A DNA stretch of 35,031 nucleotides from Chloroflexota bacterium (GCA_018969115.1 JAGWYZ010000010.1:1-35031), one strand, 5' to 3'; numbered from the stretch's first letter, positions 1 through 9,995 are shown. The notes: a model not told the origin generated them from the letters alone. Translations and numbers: made by a program.

Positions 1-1117
1 CAAAAGTTCGGTAGGTATCGAGCAGCAAACGGCGTTCAAACTCACGCGGGTCATTGGGGTTGGGCTTGTCTTTGTTAAATTTTTTCAGATAATCGCGCGG
101 GGTCGCCGTTAAACCCAGTTTATAGCCAATAAAATAATCGAATACAGCGCGAGCGTTGCCGCCAATCGAGCGATGGGCTTCATCCGAAATAATCAGGTCG
201 AAATCGGTGGGTGAAAAAAGCTGCTGATATTTGTTGTTAAACAACAGCGATTGCACCGTGCTCACCACAATCTCAGCATGTCGCCAATCGTCTCGGCTTT
301 CTTTGTAAATCACCGTCTTATAATCATTCGCAAGCACCTTTCTAAAAGCTTTTGCGGCTTGCTCCTCAAGTTCAATCCGATCCACCAAAAATAACACCCG
401 CCGCGCATTGCCCGTGCGTAAAAACAGTTTAATAATCGCCGCCGAAGTCAGGGTTTTGCCGGTGCCGGTTGCCATTTCGAGCAAAAACCGATCTTGCCCC
501 TTTGCCACGGCTTGTTGAATGGCGTATATCGCTTTATTTTGATATTGCCGCAAAAAGCGCAAGCCGTTGCGTTTAACAAAATCTGCCCGCTCAGATGTAT
601 TTTTCCACGCCGCATCATTGGCATATCCCGGTTGTTGGGTCAATGCCACATAATCATCGCTCACCACTTCGCCGATTAACCGCTTGGGGTTCGGCACGCT
701 TTTCTCATAGCCAGCCACCGAGGTCGGTGTCGGAAAAGCCGTAATAAGATAAGGATTGCCACGTTCAAGATCCCAAAAATAATGCAAGTTGCCATTCGAC
801 AAAATAACAAAGCGGCAATTTTGCGATTTGGCATATTTACGGGCTTGCTCTTTGCCAATTAATGGGTTTTTGTCTTCGGCCTTGGCCTCAAGCACAATAA
901 AGGGAAAGCCTTTTTCATTCAGCAGCAAAAAGTCGATATAACCCTTGCTAACTTTCTCAAAGTCTTTGCCAAGCGCATCAATATCTTGTATTCTGAGCGT
1001 CACACTGCGCTCAAGTTGAATAGTCGCAGGCAAATTTCCATCGGCAAAAAAGCGCCAGCCAGCCGCTTCAAGCAGCCTATTAATCTTAATCCGCGCGACC
1101 GCTTCTTTTATTGCCAT
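1..1117 (-). CDS. hsdR: Type I restriction endonuclease R subunit (HsdR-like) N-terminal part, truncated at window edge
   Basis: Open minus frame from ATG at 1117 to window edge: MAIKEAVARIKINRLLEAAGWRF...; N-terminal nuclease-like segment (FIVLEAKAEDKNP), Walker A FEMATGTGKT, DEAH box ISDEAHRS, GLTATP. Confidence 0.85.
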   Translation of the reverse strand, partial: MAIKEAVARIKINRLLEAAGWRFFADGNLPATIQLERSVTLRIQDIDALGKDFEKVSKGYIDFLLLNEKGFPFIVLEAKAEDKNPLIGKEQARKYAKSQNCRFVILSNGNLHYFWDLERGNPYLITAFPTPTSVAGYEKSVPNPKRLIGEVVSDDYVALTQQPGYANDAAWKNTSERADFVKRNGLRFLRQYQNKAIYAIQQAVAKGQDRFLLEMATGTGKTLTSAAIIKLFLRTGNARRVLFLVDRIELEEQAAKAFRKVLANDYKTVIYKESRDDWRHAEIVVSTVQSLLFNNKYQQLFSPTDFDLIISDEAHRSIGGNARAVFDYFIGYKLGLTATPRDYLKKFNKDKPNPNDPREFERRLLLDTYRTF

Positions 1118-1155
1118 CTCAACCTACCCGACGATTTTAGCACCAAGCGCCTCAG

Positions 1156-1740
1156 TTGAACATGGATGGACAGGATAAACAGGATAAAAAAAGAAAAAAA
1201 TCCTGCCCATCCTGCCCATCCATGTCACTTTTTACAAAGCGATATTCAACAAAAACGAACAGAACAAAAAAAATCCTGCCCATCCTGCCCATCCATGTCC
1301 CTTTTTACAAAGCGACATTCGACAAAAACGAACAGAATAAAAAATATCCTGTCCATCCTGCCCATCCATGTCCCTTTTTACAAAGCGATATTCAACAAAA
1401 ACGAACAGAACAAAAAAAATCCTGTCCATCCTGTCCATCCATGTTCCTTCTTACAAAACAATATTCAACAAAAACGAACAGAACAAAAAAAATCCTGCCC
1501 ATCCTGCCCATCCATGTTCCTTCTTACAAAACAATATTCAACCAAAATGAACAGAATAAAAAAAATCCTGCCCATCCTGCCCATCCATGTTCCCTTTTAC
1601 AAAGCGACATTCGACAAAAACGAACAGAATAAAAAATATCCTGTCCATCCTGCCCATCCATGTCCCTTTTTACAAAGCGACATTCGACAAAAACGAACAG
1701 AATAAAAAAAATCCTGCCCATCCTGTCCATCCATGTTCAA
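1156..1740. repeat. 73-bp tandem repeat array (7 full units plus one truncated unit) bounded by about 30-bp terminal inverted repeats
   Basis: Core TCCTGYCCATCCTGYCCATCCATGT starts at 1201, 1274, 1347, 1420, 1493, 1566, 1639, 1712: exactly 73 bp each time. TTGAACATGGATGGACAGGA (1156-1175) is the exact reverse complement of 1721-1740; extended to 30 bp the match is 27/30. Confidence 0.95.
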
Positions 1741-1743
1741 CCC

Positions 1744-3129
1744 TTACCCCCCAGCCGCTAAAAAGCGCCCACTACCGCGCTCAGCCAACACCTGCCCCTC
1801 AGCGAACACCACCCGCCCCCGTGACACAGTGGCATGAACCTTACCGGCAAACGTGCGATCAAGATACAGCTTATCGATCTCACGCGCCTTACTCACCATC
1901 GCGTCAAGGGTCATGGTAAATGACTGACGCGGGTCATACACACACACATCGGCATCAGCCCCAACCGCAACACGCCCCTTTTGTGGCAAATTAAAAATAC
2001 GCGCTGGGTTGACACACACCAAATCAATGGCCTGCTTGAGCGAAATACGCCCATGCTGCGCCTCGGTCAGCAACGCCGGCAATAGTGTCTGCACCCCGGG
2101 CGCCCCCGATGGCGAGCGCCACATATCGCCCCAGCCGCGTTCCTTCTCTTCGACCAAAAAGGTCGAATGATCCGTCGTCACCACCGACAACGACCCATCG
2201 GCGATGCCACCCCACAACGCCACCTGATCTGCAGCCGTGCGGATGGGCGGATTCACCTTGCCATAAGGCCCCAAACGCATATAGTCATCTTCGGTAAAAA
2301 ACAAATAATGCGGACAAGTTTCGGCGGTAATATCCAACCCATCCCGTTGAAAACGCCGCACCACCTCCAAAGCATGTTTACATGTCACATGGGCAATGTG
2401 AATGGGCGCACCCACCGCCTCGGCCAAGGTCAAAATACGCGCAATCGCCACCGCTTCTACCACTGGCGGGCGCGATTCCATATGCGCGGCCAAATCCATG
2501 CGCCCCGCCGCCCGCAGCGCATTTATCTTCGATTCAAGCATCGAATCGCTTTCGCAATGCACCACCAGCCGCCGCCCAGCCGCCTTGGTCAATTGCAAGG
2601 CCTCATACAACTGGTCATCTTCGGTCAAACAAATGCCAATAAATTCATCATTGCGGCCCAAGGGGGCGCGATGCATAAAAATCTTGAAGGCAATCGCCCC
2701 CATCTCTGCCATGCCCAACACATCATTGCGAATGAGCGTGCCGGGTGCGCCATACAGCGCCACATCCACAATCGCTTGCTCCTCGATCTTCTTGCGGCGG
2801 TTCGCAAACGTCGCAGGCGTGGCGCAACCCGGGTTCGAGATCGGCATCTCAAAAACCGTTGTCACCCCGCCAGCGGCAGCGGCGCGGGTTTCGGTATAAA
2901 AATCGCCACGCACATCATGCCCGGGGGTGCGGCAATGCCAATGAATATCAATCGCGCCCGGCAACACCCACATGCCATTGGCATCTAAGGTCTCGGTGGC
3001 CTGCGGCAATGCCCCGCGCCCACTCACGTTACAAATACGCCCATCGCGTATCCCCACATCGGCGGCTATAAAATCGCCGTTTTCAGTCACCACACTTCCA
3101 TTTAAAATTGCAAGGTCTAATTCTGCCAT
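1744..3129 (-). CDS. Dihydroorotase/allantoinase/dihydropyrimidinase-family amidohydrolase
   Basis: 461 aa; GAIDIHWHCRTPG (HxH metal motif), KIFMHRAP (candidate carbamylated Lys), VVHCESD, IHIAHVT, VVTTDHS, GRVAVGADADVCVYDP C-terminal motif. Confidence 0.88.
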   Translation of the reverse strand: MAELDLAILNGSVVTENGDFIAADVGIRDGRICNVSGRGALPQATETLDANGMWVLPGAIDIHWHCRTPGHDVRGDFYTETRAAAAGGVTTVFEMPISNPGCATPATFANRRKKIEEQAIVDVALYGAPGTLIRNDVLGMAEMGAIAFKIFMHRAPLGRNDEFIGICLTEDDQLYEALQLTKAAGRRLVVHCESDSMLESKINALRAAGRMDLAAHMESRPPVVEAVAIARILTLAEAVGAPIHIAHVTCKHALEVVRRFQRDGLDITAETCPHYLFFTEDDYMRLGPYGKVNPPIRTAADQVALWGGIADGSLSVVTTDHSTFLVEEKERGWGDMWRSPSGAPGVQTLLPALLTEAQHGRISLKQAIDLVCVNPARIFNLPQKGRVAVGADADVCVYDPRQSFTMTLDAMVSKAREIDKLYLDRTFAGKVHATVSRGRVVFAEGQVLAERGSGRFLAAGG

Positions 3130-3176
3130 TGGGTAATTATGCTATAGCCGCAGGTGCAATCTCGCGCATTTCGCCC

Positions 3177-3680
3177 TCAAAGCGTCAATTCCCAATTCTC
3201 GCCAATCAAATCAACCCCAAAACTATGGTGTGGCTCAGATTCAACCAGACGATAGCCAGCCGCCACATAAATTGCCCGCGCCGCCATCAATACGCTATTC
3301 GTCCACAAGGTAATCTTACGATACCCCGCCTGCCGCGCAAAAACAGTGCATTCATCGACCAAGCGCTTGCCAATACCCAACCCACGGGCGCTCGGCTCAA
3401 CCAATAACAATCGCAGTTTTGCAACCTCGGCCTCTTTCTTCACCAAAAACACCGAGCCGACCGGCTGCCCATGTCGCTCGGCAATCCAACAACGCTCATA
3501 CATCGGGTCAAAATGATGAATAAAATCAGCCCCAATGGTCGCCACCAGCGCTTCAAAATGGATATCCCAACCATATTCTTGGTGATATAGCGCCCCATGC
3601 CGTGAAATCACCCAACCGATATCGCCCGGGCGATGTGGACGCAACACATAATCGTGATCTATCATGGTTGATGTACTCAT
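3177..3680 (-). CDS. GNAT family N-acetyltransferase
   Basis: 167 aa with [41 protein letters not shown] acetyl-CoA binding motif. Confidence 0.88.
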   Translation of the reverse strand: MSTSTMIDHDYVLRPHRPGDIGWVISRHGALYHQEYGWDIHFEALVATIGADFIHHFDPMYERCWIAERHGQPVGSVFLVKKEAEVAKLRLLLVEPSARGLGIGKRLVDECTVFARQAGYRKITLWTNSVLMAARAIYVAAGYRLVESEPHHSFGVDLIGENWELTL

Positions 3681-4444
3681 GGCATTTTGTTGATATATGT
3701 CATTATCTGCTGCACCTTCGCCAACGACACGCGCTGTGTCACTGGGTCAATCACCCCACTATGGCTGTGCAACCCAAATCGCGCCGATGCTTCTGTCGGT
3801 AATTGCGCCAACAAGGTCGGTACAGTTGCCGCCGCCACCCCACCTGCAATCACCACCTTAATGCGCCCCTGTGCATAATCAATTAAATCTGCCAGCCACG
3901 CCCCACATTCAACCGCATGTTTGCCACTTGCCAGCGCCGCACCACACGTTAATACGCGATCGATGCCTGCTCCAATCAATTGATCAAGCAGGGCATGGGG
4001 CTGGGTTTGGATGGGTAATTCATCAAAGGCGCGATGAAAAGTCACCTTTAGCCCTAAGCTTTTGGCATAGGCAGTCAACATTGTTACATGGGGCATGTCA
4101 ATGGCATATGTGCCACAGGCATACGCCTGCGGGGTTAACAGACCCAATACCACCCCATCAGCGCCAGCATGAGCCGCCACGCCAATTTGCTCGTGCATCA
4201 GCGCCACCTCGGTTGGCGAATATACAAAATTACCGGCACGCGGGCGAATCATCACCATTACCCCCCGCCGCTGCCCAAAAGCTGCACGCGCTACGGTGAT
4301 CATCTCTGGGCTGGGGGTTAAGCCTTGCGCTGCCAAATCGGTGCATAATTCAACCGTTGCTGCGCCACCCATATACGCCGTTTGTACGTCTAAGCGCGTG
4401 TTGGTGGCAGTGTTGGCATCAATGCAAATTTCGAGCGGGATCAT
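3677..4444 (-). CDS. cutC: Copper homeostasis protein CutC
   Basis: 255 aa; LEICIDA..., [57 protein letters not shown]-like [11 protein letters not shown]. Overlaps the GNAT start by 4 bp (ATGA). Confidence 0.9.
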   Translation of the reverse strand: MIPLEICIDANTATNTRLDVQTAYMGGAATVELCTDLAAQGLTPSPEMITVARAAFGQRRGVMVMIRPRAGNFVYSPTEVALMHEQIGVAAHAGADGVVLGLLTPQAYACGTYAIDMPHVTMLTAYAKSLGLKVTFHRAFDELPIQTQPHALLDQLIGAGIDRVLTCGAALASGKHAVECGAWLADLIDYAQGRIKVVIAGGVAAATVPTLLAQLPTEASARFGLHSHSGVIDPVTQRVSLAKVQQIMTYINKMP

Positions 4445-4470
4445 GAAGTAGAATATTATTAGGTGAGTTA

Positions 4471-4710
4471 ATGATAGCCGTAAAAGGAATTTATTCTAAT
4501 GGCAAAGTTTTATTAAATATGCCATCCATCATATCGTCGCTGCCACAATATGCAGAAGTAATGGTCATTTTTGATACAAACCTCCTATCAGAATCTTGGC
4601 CTACAGAGTCACCAGATGACCCAATCATTGGCATTTTTAGTGGCTCGCCTAATCTGGCAACCGATGCTGAAAATATTCTGACGCATGAATTTTTACCGCA
4701 ACACTCATGA
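4471..4710 (+). CDS. Small antitoxin-like protein (DUF104-like N-terminus), partner of the PIN toxin
   Basis: 79 aa MIAVKGIYSNGKVLLN...AEVMVIFD; directly upstream of and overlapping (ATGA) a PIN-domain gene. Confidence 0.65.
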   Translation: MIAVKGIYSNGKVLLNMPSIISSLPQYAEVMVIFDTNLLSESWPTESPDDPIIGIFSGSPNLATDAENILTHEFLPQHS

Positions 4711-5132
4711 TTGACACATCTCGGCAAGCTGTTGCTGACACAGGGTTCATTGTAGCTCTCACCAATACAAACGATACCGCCCATGTATCAGCTCGGCAAA
4801 ATTTTATACGCTTCGAACAAATTTTTCTACCCCAAAGCACCTTAACTGAAATTTTATTTTTAATTCGTCGCGATGCTGGGACTGCCACTGTTATTAATTT
4901 TCTCGATAGTCTTTATCGTAGCCGCCTCAAACTAACCTGCCTTAATGATCAAGATATTAAACGAACCATACAATTACTAAAGCAATATCAAGATAGTCGC
5001 ATTGATTTCGTTGATGCGAGCGTCATGGCAATGGCTGAACGTTTAGAGATTCGCAATATCCTAACACTAGACCGCCGCGATTTCAGTTTAGTCCGCCCTG
5101 CAAAATGGGATTACTTCGAGCCATATCCCTGA
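4707..5132 (+). CDS. PIN-domain protein, VapC-like toxin
   Basis: 141 aa with spaced acidic residues VADTGFIVAL, LTEILFLI, DFVDASVMAMAE, ILTLDRRDF. Confidence 0.82.
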   Translation: MIDTSRQAVADTGFIVALTNTNDTAHVSARQNFIRFEQIFLPQSTLTEILFLIRRDAGTATVINFLDSLYRSRLKLTCLNDQDIKRTIQLLKQYQDSRIDFVDASVMAMAERLEIRNILTLDRRDFSLVRPAKWDYFEPYP

Positions 5133-5142
5133 TAATCATCCA

Positions 5143-7587
5143 TTAAGGCTTACGCAACACCTTATCATTCGTCAAATAGGCATCAAATACATGTTTTATT
5201 TGCAAAAGTTGGCTCATCAATAAACCAGCTTCATCCGAATTCGCCAATTCGGTTTTCAGCCAAATCTTCACTTCACACGTCACTTTGTCGCGATATGGAA
5301 TCCCAAGGTCAATAATATTCGCTTTACGGGCCGTCATCAAATTTGTCACATCATTTAACAAGCCAGCCCGCTCAACCGCCTCTAATACAATCTCGACTGG
5401 CACACTTTCAGACACAGGCGCACCATAAGTCACCTCAATAAAACGCTCTGGGTCACAATTAATCAAATTTTTGCAATCACGACGGTGCACCTTCACCCCT
5501 TCGCCACGCGTGGTATAGCCAATCAAGTCATCGCCGGGTTTGGGATTGCAACATGCCGCTGGGGTAGCATAAACATCGTATGTGCCAGCCACACAAAACA
5601 CATTAGCCGGCGAAGTGGCGGCAGGTTGTGGGCGGCGCCATCGTTGTGGTAATAAATTGGGCACCAAGCCGGGCCGCGCCTCACGCACGCGCTGTCGTCT
5701 TTGTTGTTCTTCAATAATGCGCGAGGTGAGGTTATGAATCGAAATCACCCCCCAGCCGACCTTCTCTAAGAAATCATCCATCGATTGCGTGCTAGTCTTA
5801 AACAACGCCTGCACATCCTCAATCTTAAGTGCATGTCCAGCGCTGGTGCGTTTAATAGCTTGGTCAACCATTTGTCGCCCACCGGCAATATTTTGAGTGC
5901 GCTCTTGCCGCCGAAACCATGTGCGAATTTTGTTTTTGGCGGTCGACGTAACAACCGTGCCTTCCAGCCAGTTACGGCTCGGCACCGCGTCGTTCTTGGT
6001 TACAATTTCAATTTGGTCATCACTATTTAACGCATGGTTGATGGGTTTATACACCCCATTCACCCAACCACCACGGCAACGATGGCCTAAATCGGTGTGA
6101 ATATGATAAGCAAAATCGAGCACTGTCGCGCCTTTCGGCAATTCAATCAAGCGGCCTTTGGGCGTAAAACAGTAAATTTTGTCATCTAGCTCACGGTTGG
6201 CCTGTACTGCCGCCGCCGTAAACGAGGCCGCATCATCTTCATTGCTACTCAGCACCTTCAAATCATCGCGCCAAGCATCCAAATATTGCTGATATTGCAG
6301 CGTAAGCAGTTCCGATTCTTTATACAGCCAATGGGCGGCCACACCATATTCGGCGGCCTGATGCATGGAACGGGTGCGAATTTGCACCTCAAGTGGGCGG
6401 CCATCTTGTACCACTACCGCTGTGTGTAAACTTTGGTAATGATTGTCTTTAGGTTTCGAAATATAGTCGTCAAATTCAGCCCGAATTGGTTTCCATAAGT
6501 TATGCACCACATATAGCACCTCATAACAGCGCATTGCACCAATATCCCGGGCACGTTTTTGGCGCTCTTCTTCGCTCAAATTATCAGTCAATACATCTTC
6601 AGTACGCAACAAAGCTTCAACGGCATCATCTTGCTGGTCTTCAATAATCACCCGAACCGCGCGCAGATCCATAATCTGGTCAAACACCAGCTTCTTTTTT
6701 TGCATTTTACGCCAAATGCTATAGGGCTGCTTGGCCCGCCCAGAGATTTGAATACGGGTAATGCCACGTTCAGCCAATGCTTGTGTCAGCTTGGCAATTT
6801 GCTGTTTTACACTCTGATTACGCTCATCGGCCCCTTCCTCGAGCCGTTGCATCAAATCGAGCCAGACATCTGACTCGGCATAACGAAACCCCAATTCTTC
6901 AAGCTGCTGTTTCCATTCCCACATCCCCAAACGATTCGCCAATGGGGCATAAATTTCAAGCGTTTCACGGCCAATTTTCTTGCGTTTCTCAGGGGCCATC
7001 GCCTCAAGCGTTTGCATATTATGCAAACGATCGGCCAGCTTAATCAACACCACCCGCACATCACTAGCAATACCCAAAAACATCTTGCGTAGCGATTCAG
7101 CCTCGCGGTTGGTGCGATATAAAAACGCCTCTTCACGCTCTTCTTTTTTGGTCGCCACATGATTGCTATGTGTATGTCCACTGCCATTCAACACCAAAGC
7201 TGCAGCTGCCTGATCTTTCTGCAAATCTTTTGCCAACGCCTCACGTCGGCTAATCTTAGTCACAGAATCGACTAAATTAGCAACTTCGGCCCCAAAGCCC
7301 TGCTTAATCTCTTGAATAGTGACAGACGTATCTTCGGCCACATCATGCAATAAGGCCGCAGCAATGGTTGCGGCATCTAAGCGCATACAGGCCAACGTGC
7401 GGGCTACGGCAAATGGGTGCGTAATATACGGTTCGCCAGATTTTCGGCGTTGGCCTTCGTGGGCGCTAAAAGCTACTGCATAAGCCTGCGCAATCAGATC
7501 CCGCCCGCTCTCATCAGTTCGGGTGGCATAAAGGGCCAATAATTCATCAATACTTGCAACTTGGCAAGTGTAAGGATCATCGAGCAT
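5143..7587 (-). CDS. (p)ppGpp synthetase/hydrolase, RelA/SpoT family
   Basis: 814 aa; HD domain LLHDVAEDT and LIKLADRLHNM, synthetase GRAKQPYSIWRKMQKK and EFDDYISKPKDNHYQSLHTAV, TGS domain CFTPKGRLIELPKGATVLDFAYHIHT, C-terminal ACT. Confidence 0.95.
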   Translation of the reverse strand: MLDDPYTCQVASIDELLALYATRTDESGRDLIAQAYAVAFSAHEGQRRKSGEPYITHPFAVARTLACMRLDAATIAAALLHDVAEDTSVTIQEIKQGFGAEVANLVDSVTKISRREALAKDLQKDQAAAALVLNGSGHTHSNHVATKKEEREEAFLYRTNREAESLRKMFLGIASDVRVVLIKLADRLHNMQTLEAMAPEKRKKIGRETLEIYAPLANRLGMWEWKQQLEELGFRYAESDVWLDLMQRLEEGADERNQSVKQQIAKLTQALAERGITRIQISGRAKQPYSIWRKMQKKKLVFDQIMDLRAVRVIIEDQQDDAVEALLRTEDVLTDNLSEEERQKRARDIGAMRCYEVLYVVHNLWKPIRAEFDDYISKPKDNHYQSLHTAVVVQDGRPLEVQIRTRSMHQAAEYGVAAHWLYKESELLTLQYQQYLDAWRDDLKVLSSNEDDAASFTAAAVQANRELDDKIYCFTPKGRLIELPKGATVLDFAYHIHTDLGHRCRGGWVNGVYKPINHALNSDDQIEIVTKNDAVPSRNWLEGTVVTSTAKNKIRTWFRRQERTQNIAGGRQMVDQAIKRTSAGHALKIEDVQALFKTSTQSMDDFLEKVGWGVISIHNLTSRIIEEQQRRQRVREARPGLVPNLLPQRWRRPQPAATSPANVFCVAGTYDVYATPAACCNPKPGDDLIGYTTRGEGVKVHRRDCKNLINCDPERFIEVTYGAPVSESVPVEIVLEAVERAGLLNDVTNLMTARKANIIDLGIPYRDKVTCEVKIWLKTELANSDEAGLLMSQLLQIKHVFDAYLTNDKVLRKP

Positions 7588-7695
7588 AGCAACAACCTGT
7601 TTGAACGACGATGAAATAACAATGTAAATTTACACAGGCTAAAATTATACGCACATTAGCGTGATCTTGACAATATTGGCAAATTAAAAATCCAT

Positions 7696-8574
7696 ATGGC
7701 AAAACCTAGCATCCTCAGCAAACTCAACATAGGCACATGGCGTGAAAACGCTTGGCTTATTCTGGGCTGCGTCTTCCAAGCCCTTTCGGTAGCCGTTTTC
7801 CTTGGCCCAGCCGATATTGCCTCTGGCGGGGCATCTGGCCTCGCTATCATCTTAGCACGGCAATTCCCTATTCCCATCTCAATTGGGCTACTCACCTTCA
7901 TCATCAACTTGCCATTATTTTGGCTAGGGGCACATTATATGGGGGGATGGGGCTTTTTGCTACGCACGATCATCACCGTCATCTTATATACCAGCCTAAC
8001 CGCCTTTTTTGAAAATACCGCGCTAAAACCCCTCACCCAAGACCTTATGCTCAACACCCTATTTGGGGCGGTTGTGGGGGGGATTGGCGGCGGCATCGTG
8101 TTTTATGCGCGGGCCACTACCGGTGGCACCGATATTTTGGCGCTCTTGCTCACCCGATGGCGTGGGCTACCGCTCAGTCAAGGCTATCTTATTTCCGACG
8201 TACTGGTCATTGGTTTGGCTGGATTGGTCTTTGGCTGGGAGAAAGCCCTCTACGCCGTTATCGCGCTCTATGTGGGGGGTGTAACCGCCGAAGCCGTGTC
8301 TGAGGGCGTACATGTGAGCCGCACCGCGCTCATCATTTCAGAACAACCTGAAAATGTCGCACAAGCCATCTTAAGCCAAATGGGACGCGGCCTCACCCGC
8401 TGGAGTGGTGTCGGTGGCTTTACAGGTCAAGATCGCCCCATTCTATTTGTTGTCATTAGCCGCGCCGAAACCGCCATGCTTAAACATATTGTCGCCACTA
8501 CAGACCCCTCAGCCTTTGTTGTCATCAGTCATGCCCAAGAGGTTTATGGCGAGGGCTTTCGCAAATTTGAATGA
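7696..8574 (+). CDS. YitT family (DUF161/DUF2179) membrane protein
   Basis: 292 aa; GPADIASGGASGLAIIL, TTGGTDILALLL, C-terminal DUF2179-like GGFTGQDRPILFVVISRAE. Confidence 0.85.
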   Translation: MAKPSILSKLNIGTWRENAWLILGCVFQALSVAVFLGPADIASGGASGLAIILARQFPIPISIGLLTFIINLPLFWLGAHYMGGWGFLLRTIITVILYTSLTAFFENTALKPLTQDLMLNTLFGAVVGGIGGGIVFYARATTGGTDILALLLTRWRGLPLSQGYLISDVLVIGLAGLVFGWEKALYAVIALYVGGVTAEAVSEGVHVSRTALIISEQPENVAQAILSQMGRGLTRWSGVGGFTGQDRPILFVVISRAETAMLKHIVATTDPSAFVVISHAQEVYGEGFRKFE

Positions 8575-8614
8575 TAACGAGACAAAGCAGATTCCAAGTC
8601 GATAAAAGGTTTCA

Positions 8615-8669
8615 CCGATGTCACTCTCTCTTCCTAAAGTCATGCTTGGGGAAGAGAGAGTGACATCGG
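8615..8669. terminator. Hairpin between convergent genes: perfect 20-bp stem, 15-nt loop
   Basis: CCGATGTCACTCTCTCTTCC (8615-8634) is the reverse complement of 8650-8669; lies between the ends of the YitT and MFS genes. Confidence 0.65.
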
Positions 8670-8692
8670 CCATTCATCTTTTAGGAATTGTT

Positions 8693-8731
8693 CATAAGTC
8701 TCGGAGGTCTTGCAAACCTCTAAGACTTATG
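8693..8731. terminator. Second hairpin overlapping the MFS stop codon
   Basis: CATAAGTCTCGGAGGT (8693-8708) pairs with ACCTCTAAGACTTATG (8716-8731), 14/16. Confidence 0.5.
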
Positions 8732-9995
8732 CTGATACCGTTTTGACCACAGGCGTGCGGCTATTCCACAATGCAAACAATGGCAATGACACGATACAAA
8801 TGCCTACCGCCCCAACCCAAATAAAATCAAACGAAGCCAATAATAAACCACTGCTCAAACTGCCCACGCCCGATGCCAAATTTACAAACAGATCGCTGGC
8901 CCCTTGCGATTTTGCCCGCTCGGCTGGGGTGAGTACATTCGTCAACATCGTCGAGCCAGAGACATAACACATACTCCAGCCCAACCCAACCAAAAACTCC
9001 GACCACATAATCCAAGGTGTATTTAAAAACAATGGCGTAAAAATACAACCCAATGCCAATGTCGCCAACCCAACATAAATCATCGTGCGGCGGCCAAATT
9101 TATCAACCAGCCGACCCACCACTGGCGATAACGCAAACATACCCAACACATGCGCCGTAATAACAATCCCAACATCAGCCTCATGTCCATGATTTTTCAT
9201 ATGCAAGCCAATCACTGCCATCATCAATGCCATTGCCGCTTGCGCACAAGCCAACGTCACCATTGCGGCCCGTGCAACTGGATGATGTAAAACCGGCGCA
9301 CCTTTTACATTCAACGCAGAGGCCTTGTCCTCATCCGTGCGTTGCAGTGTTGCCCCAGCCCTTTGGGCCAAGCCCTTAAAATCAACATCGTTCAGCAAAA
9401 TTGCAATAATAATACCGGCTATAGCAGCCAAAAATGCAGTCATTAACGGCGCACCGGCGTCGGGCATTAAGCCAAAATATTGATTAACGAATCGCCCAGA
9501 CGGGCCAGCCAACACTGGGCCAATGACCGCCCCCACTGTTCCTCCCCACACTACGCGGCTCACGGCGCTCGCTCGGCGGTTAGGTGGATTGATTTCAGCA
9601 GCGGCATAACGACCTTGATCTAAAGCACCACGCCCCATGCCTAAAAGCACCATGCCACAAAAAAATACCGACAGTGCACTTAACAACACCCCGCCTGCGG
9701 ACACTAAACCACCGATCATAGCAAAGGCGCTGCCGATCAGCAAGGCATTGCAGCGGCCAATTCGCCCGATCAAACGCCCGCTTACATAAGACGAGATTGC
9801 CGCCCCCAATAAAATCAATGCTTGCGGAACTCCGCCCATCCGATCCGTGCCACTTAACCGCGAAGCAATAATCGCATTAAGAGTACTCAGGCTTAAAAAG
9901 CCCATCGAAGAAACACTTTGAGATAAAGCCAAAGCGGTACCCGCCCGACGAATAGCTGTTTGATCTGATTGCATAATGTTAAGACTATACCGCAA
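8727..9995 (-). CDS. MFS transporter
   Basis: 422 aa, many hydrophobic segments; GRLIGRIGRCNALLIGSAF and GRLVDKFGRRTMIYVG loops typical of MFS. Confidence 0.87.
   Translation of the reverse strand: MRYSLNIMQSDQTAIRRAGTALALSQSVSSMGFLSLSTLNAIIASRLSGTDRMGGVPQALILLGAAISSYVSGRLIGRIGRCNALLIGSAFAMIGGLVSAGGVLLSALSVFFCGMVLLGMGRGALDQGRYAAAEINPPNRRASAVSRVVWGGTVGAVIGPVLAGPSGRFVNQYFGLMPDAGAPLMTAFLAAIAGIIIAILLNDVDFKGLAQRAGATLQRTDEDKASALNVKGAPVLHHPVARAAMVTLACAQAAMALMMAVIGLHMKNHGHEADVGIVITAHVLGMFALSPVVGRLVDKFGRRTMIYVGLATLALGCIFTPLFLNTPWIMWSEFLVGLGWSMCYVSGSTMLTNVLTPAERAKSQGASDLFVNLASGVGSLSSGLLLASFDFIWVGAVGICIVSLPLFALWNSRTPVVKTVSA

Noticed and set aside
1-1117. A restriction/defence island
   Set aside because: Only part of one R-subunit gene is visible; hsdM/hsdS and other defence genes are not in the window.
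1201-1740. CRISPR array
   Set aside because: The segments between the conserved cores are themselves near identical; there are no unique spacers and no cas genes nearby.
1156-1919. ORFs of 60-179 aa on both strands within the 73-bp repeat array
   Set aside because: They cycle through the same low-complexity repeat in every frame because 73 is not divisible by 3; no start context or family resemblance. Treated as non-coding repeat DNA.
2167-2988. 273-aa plus-strand ORF
   Set aside because: Lies entirely antisense to the well-supported amidohydrolase gene; composition is that of a shadow ORF.
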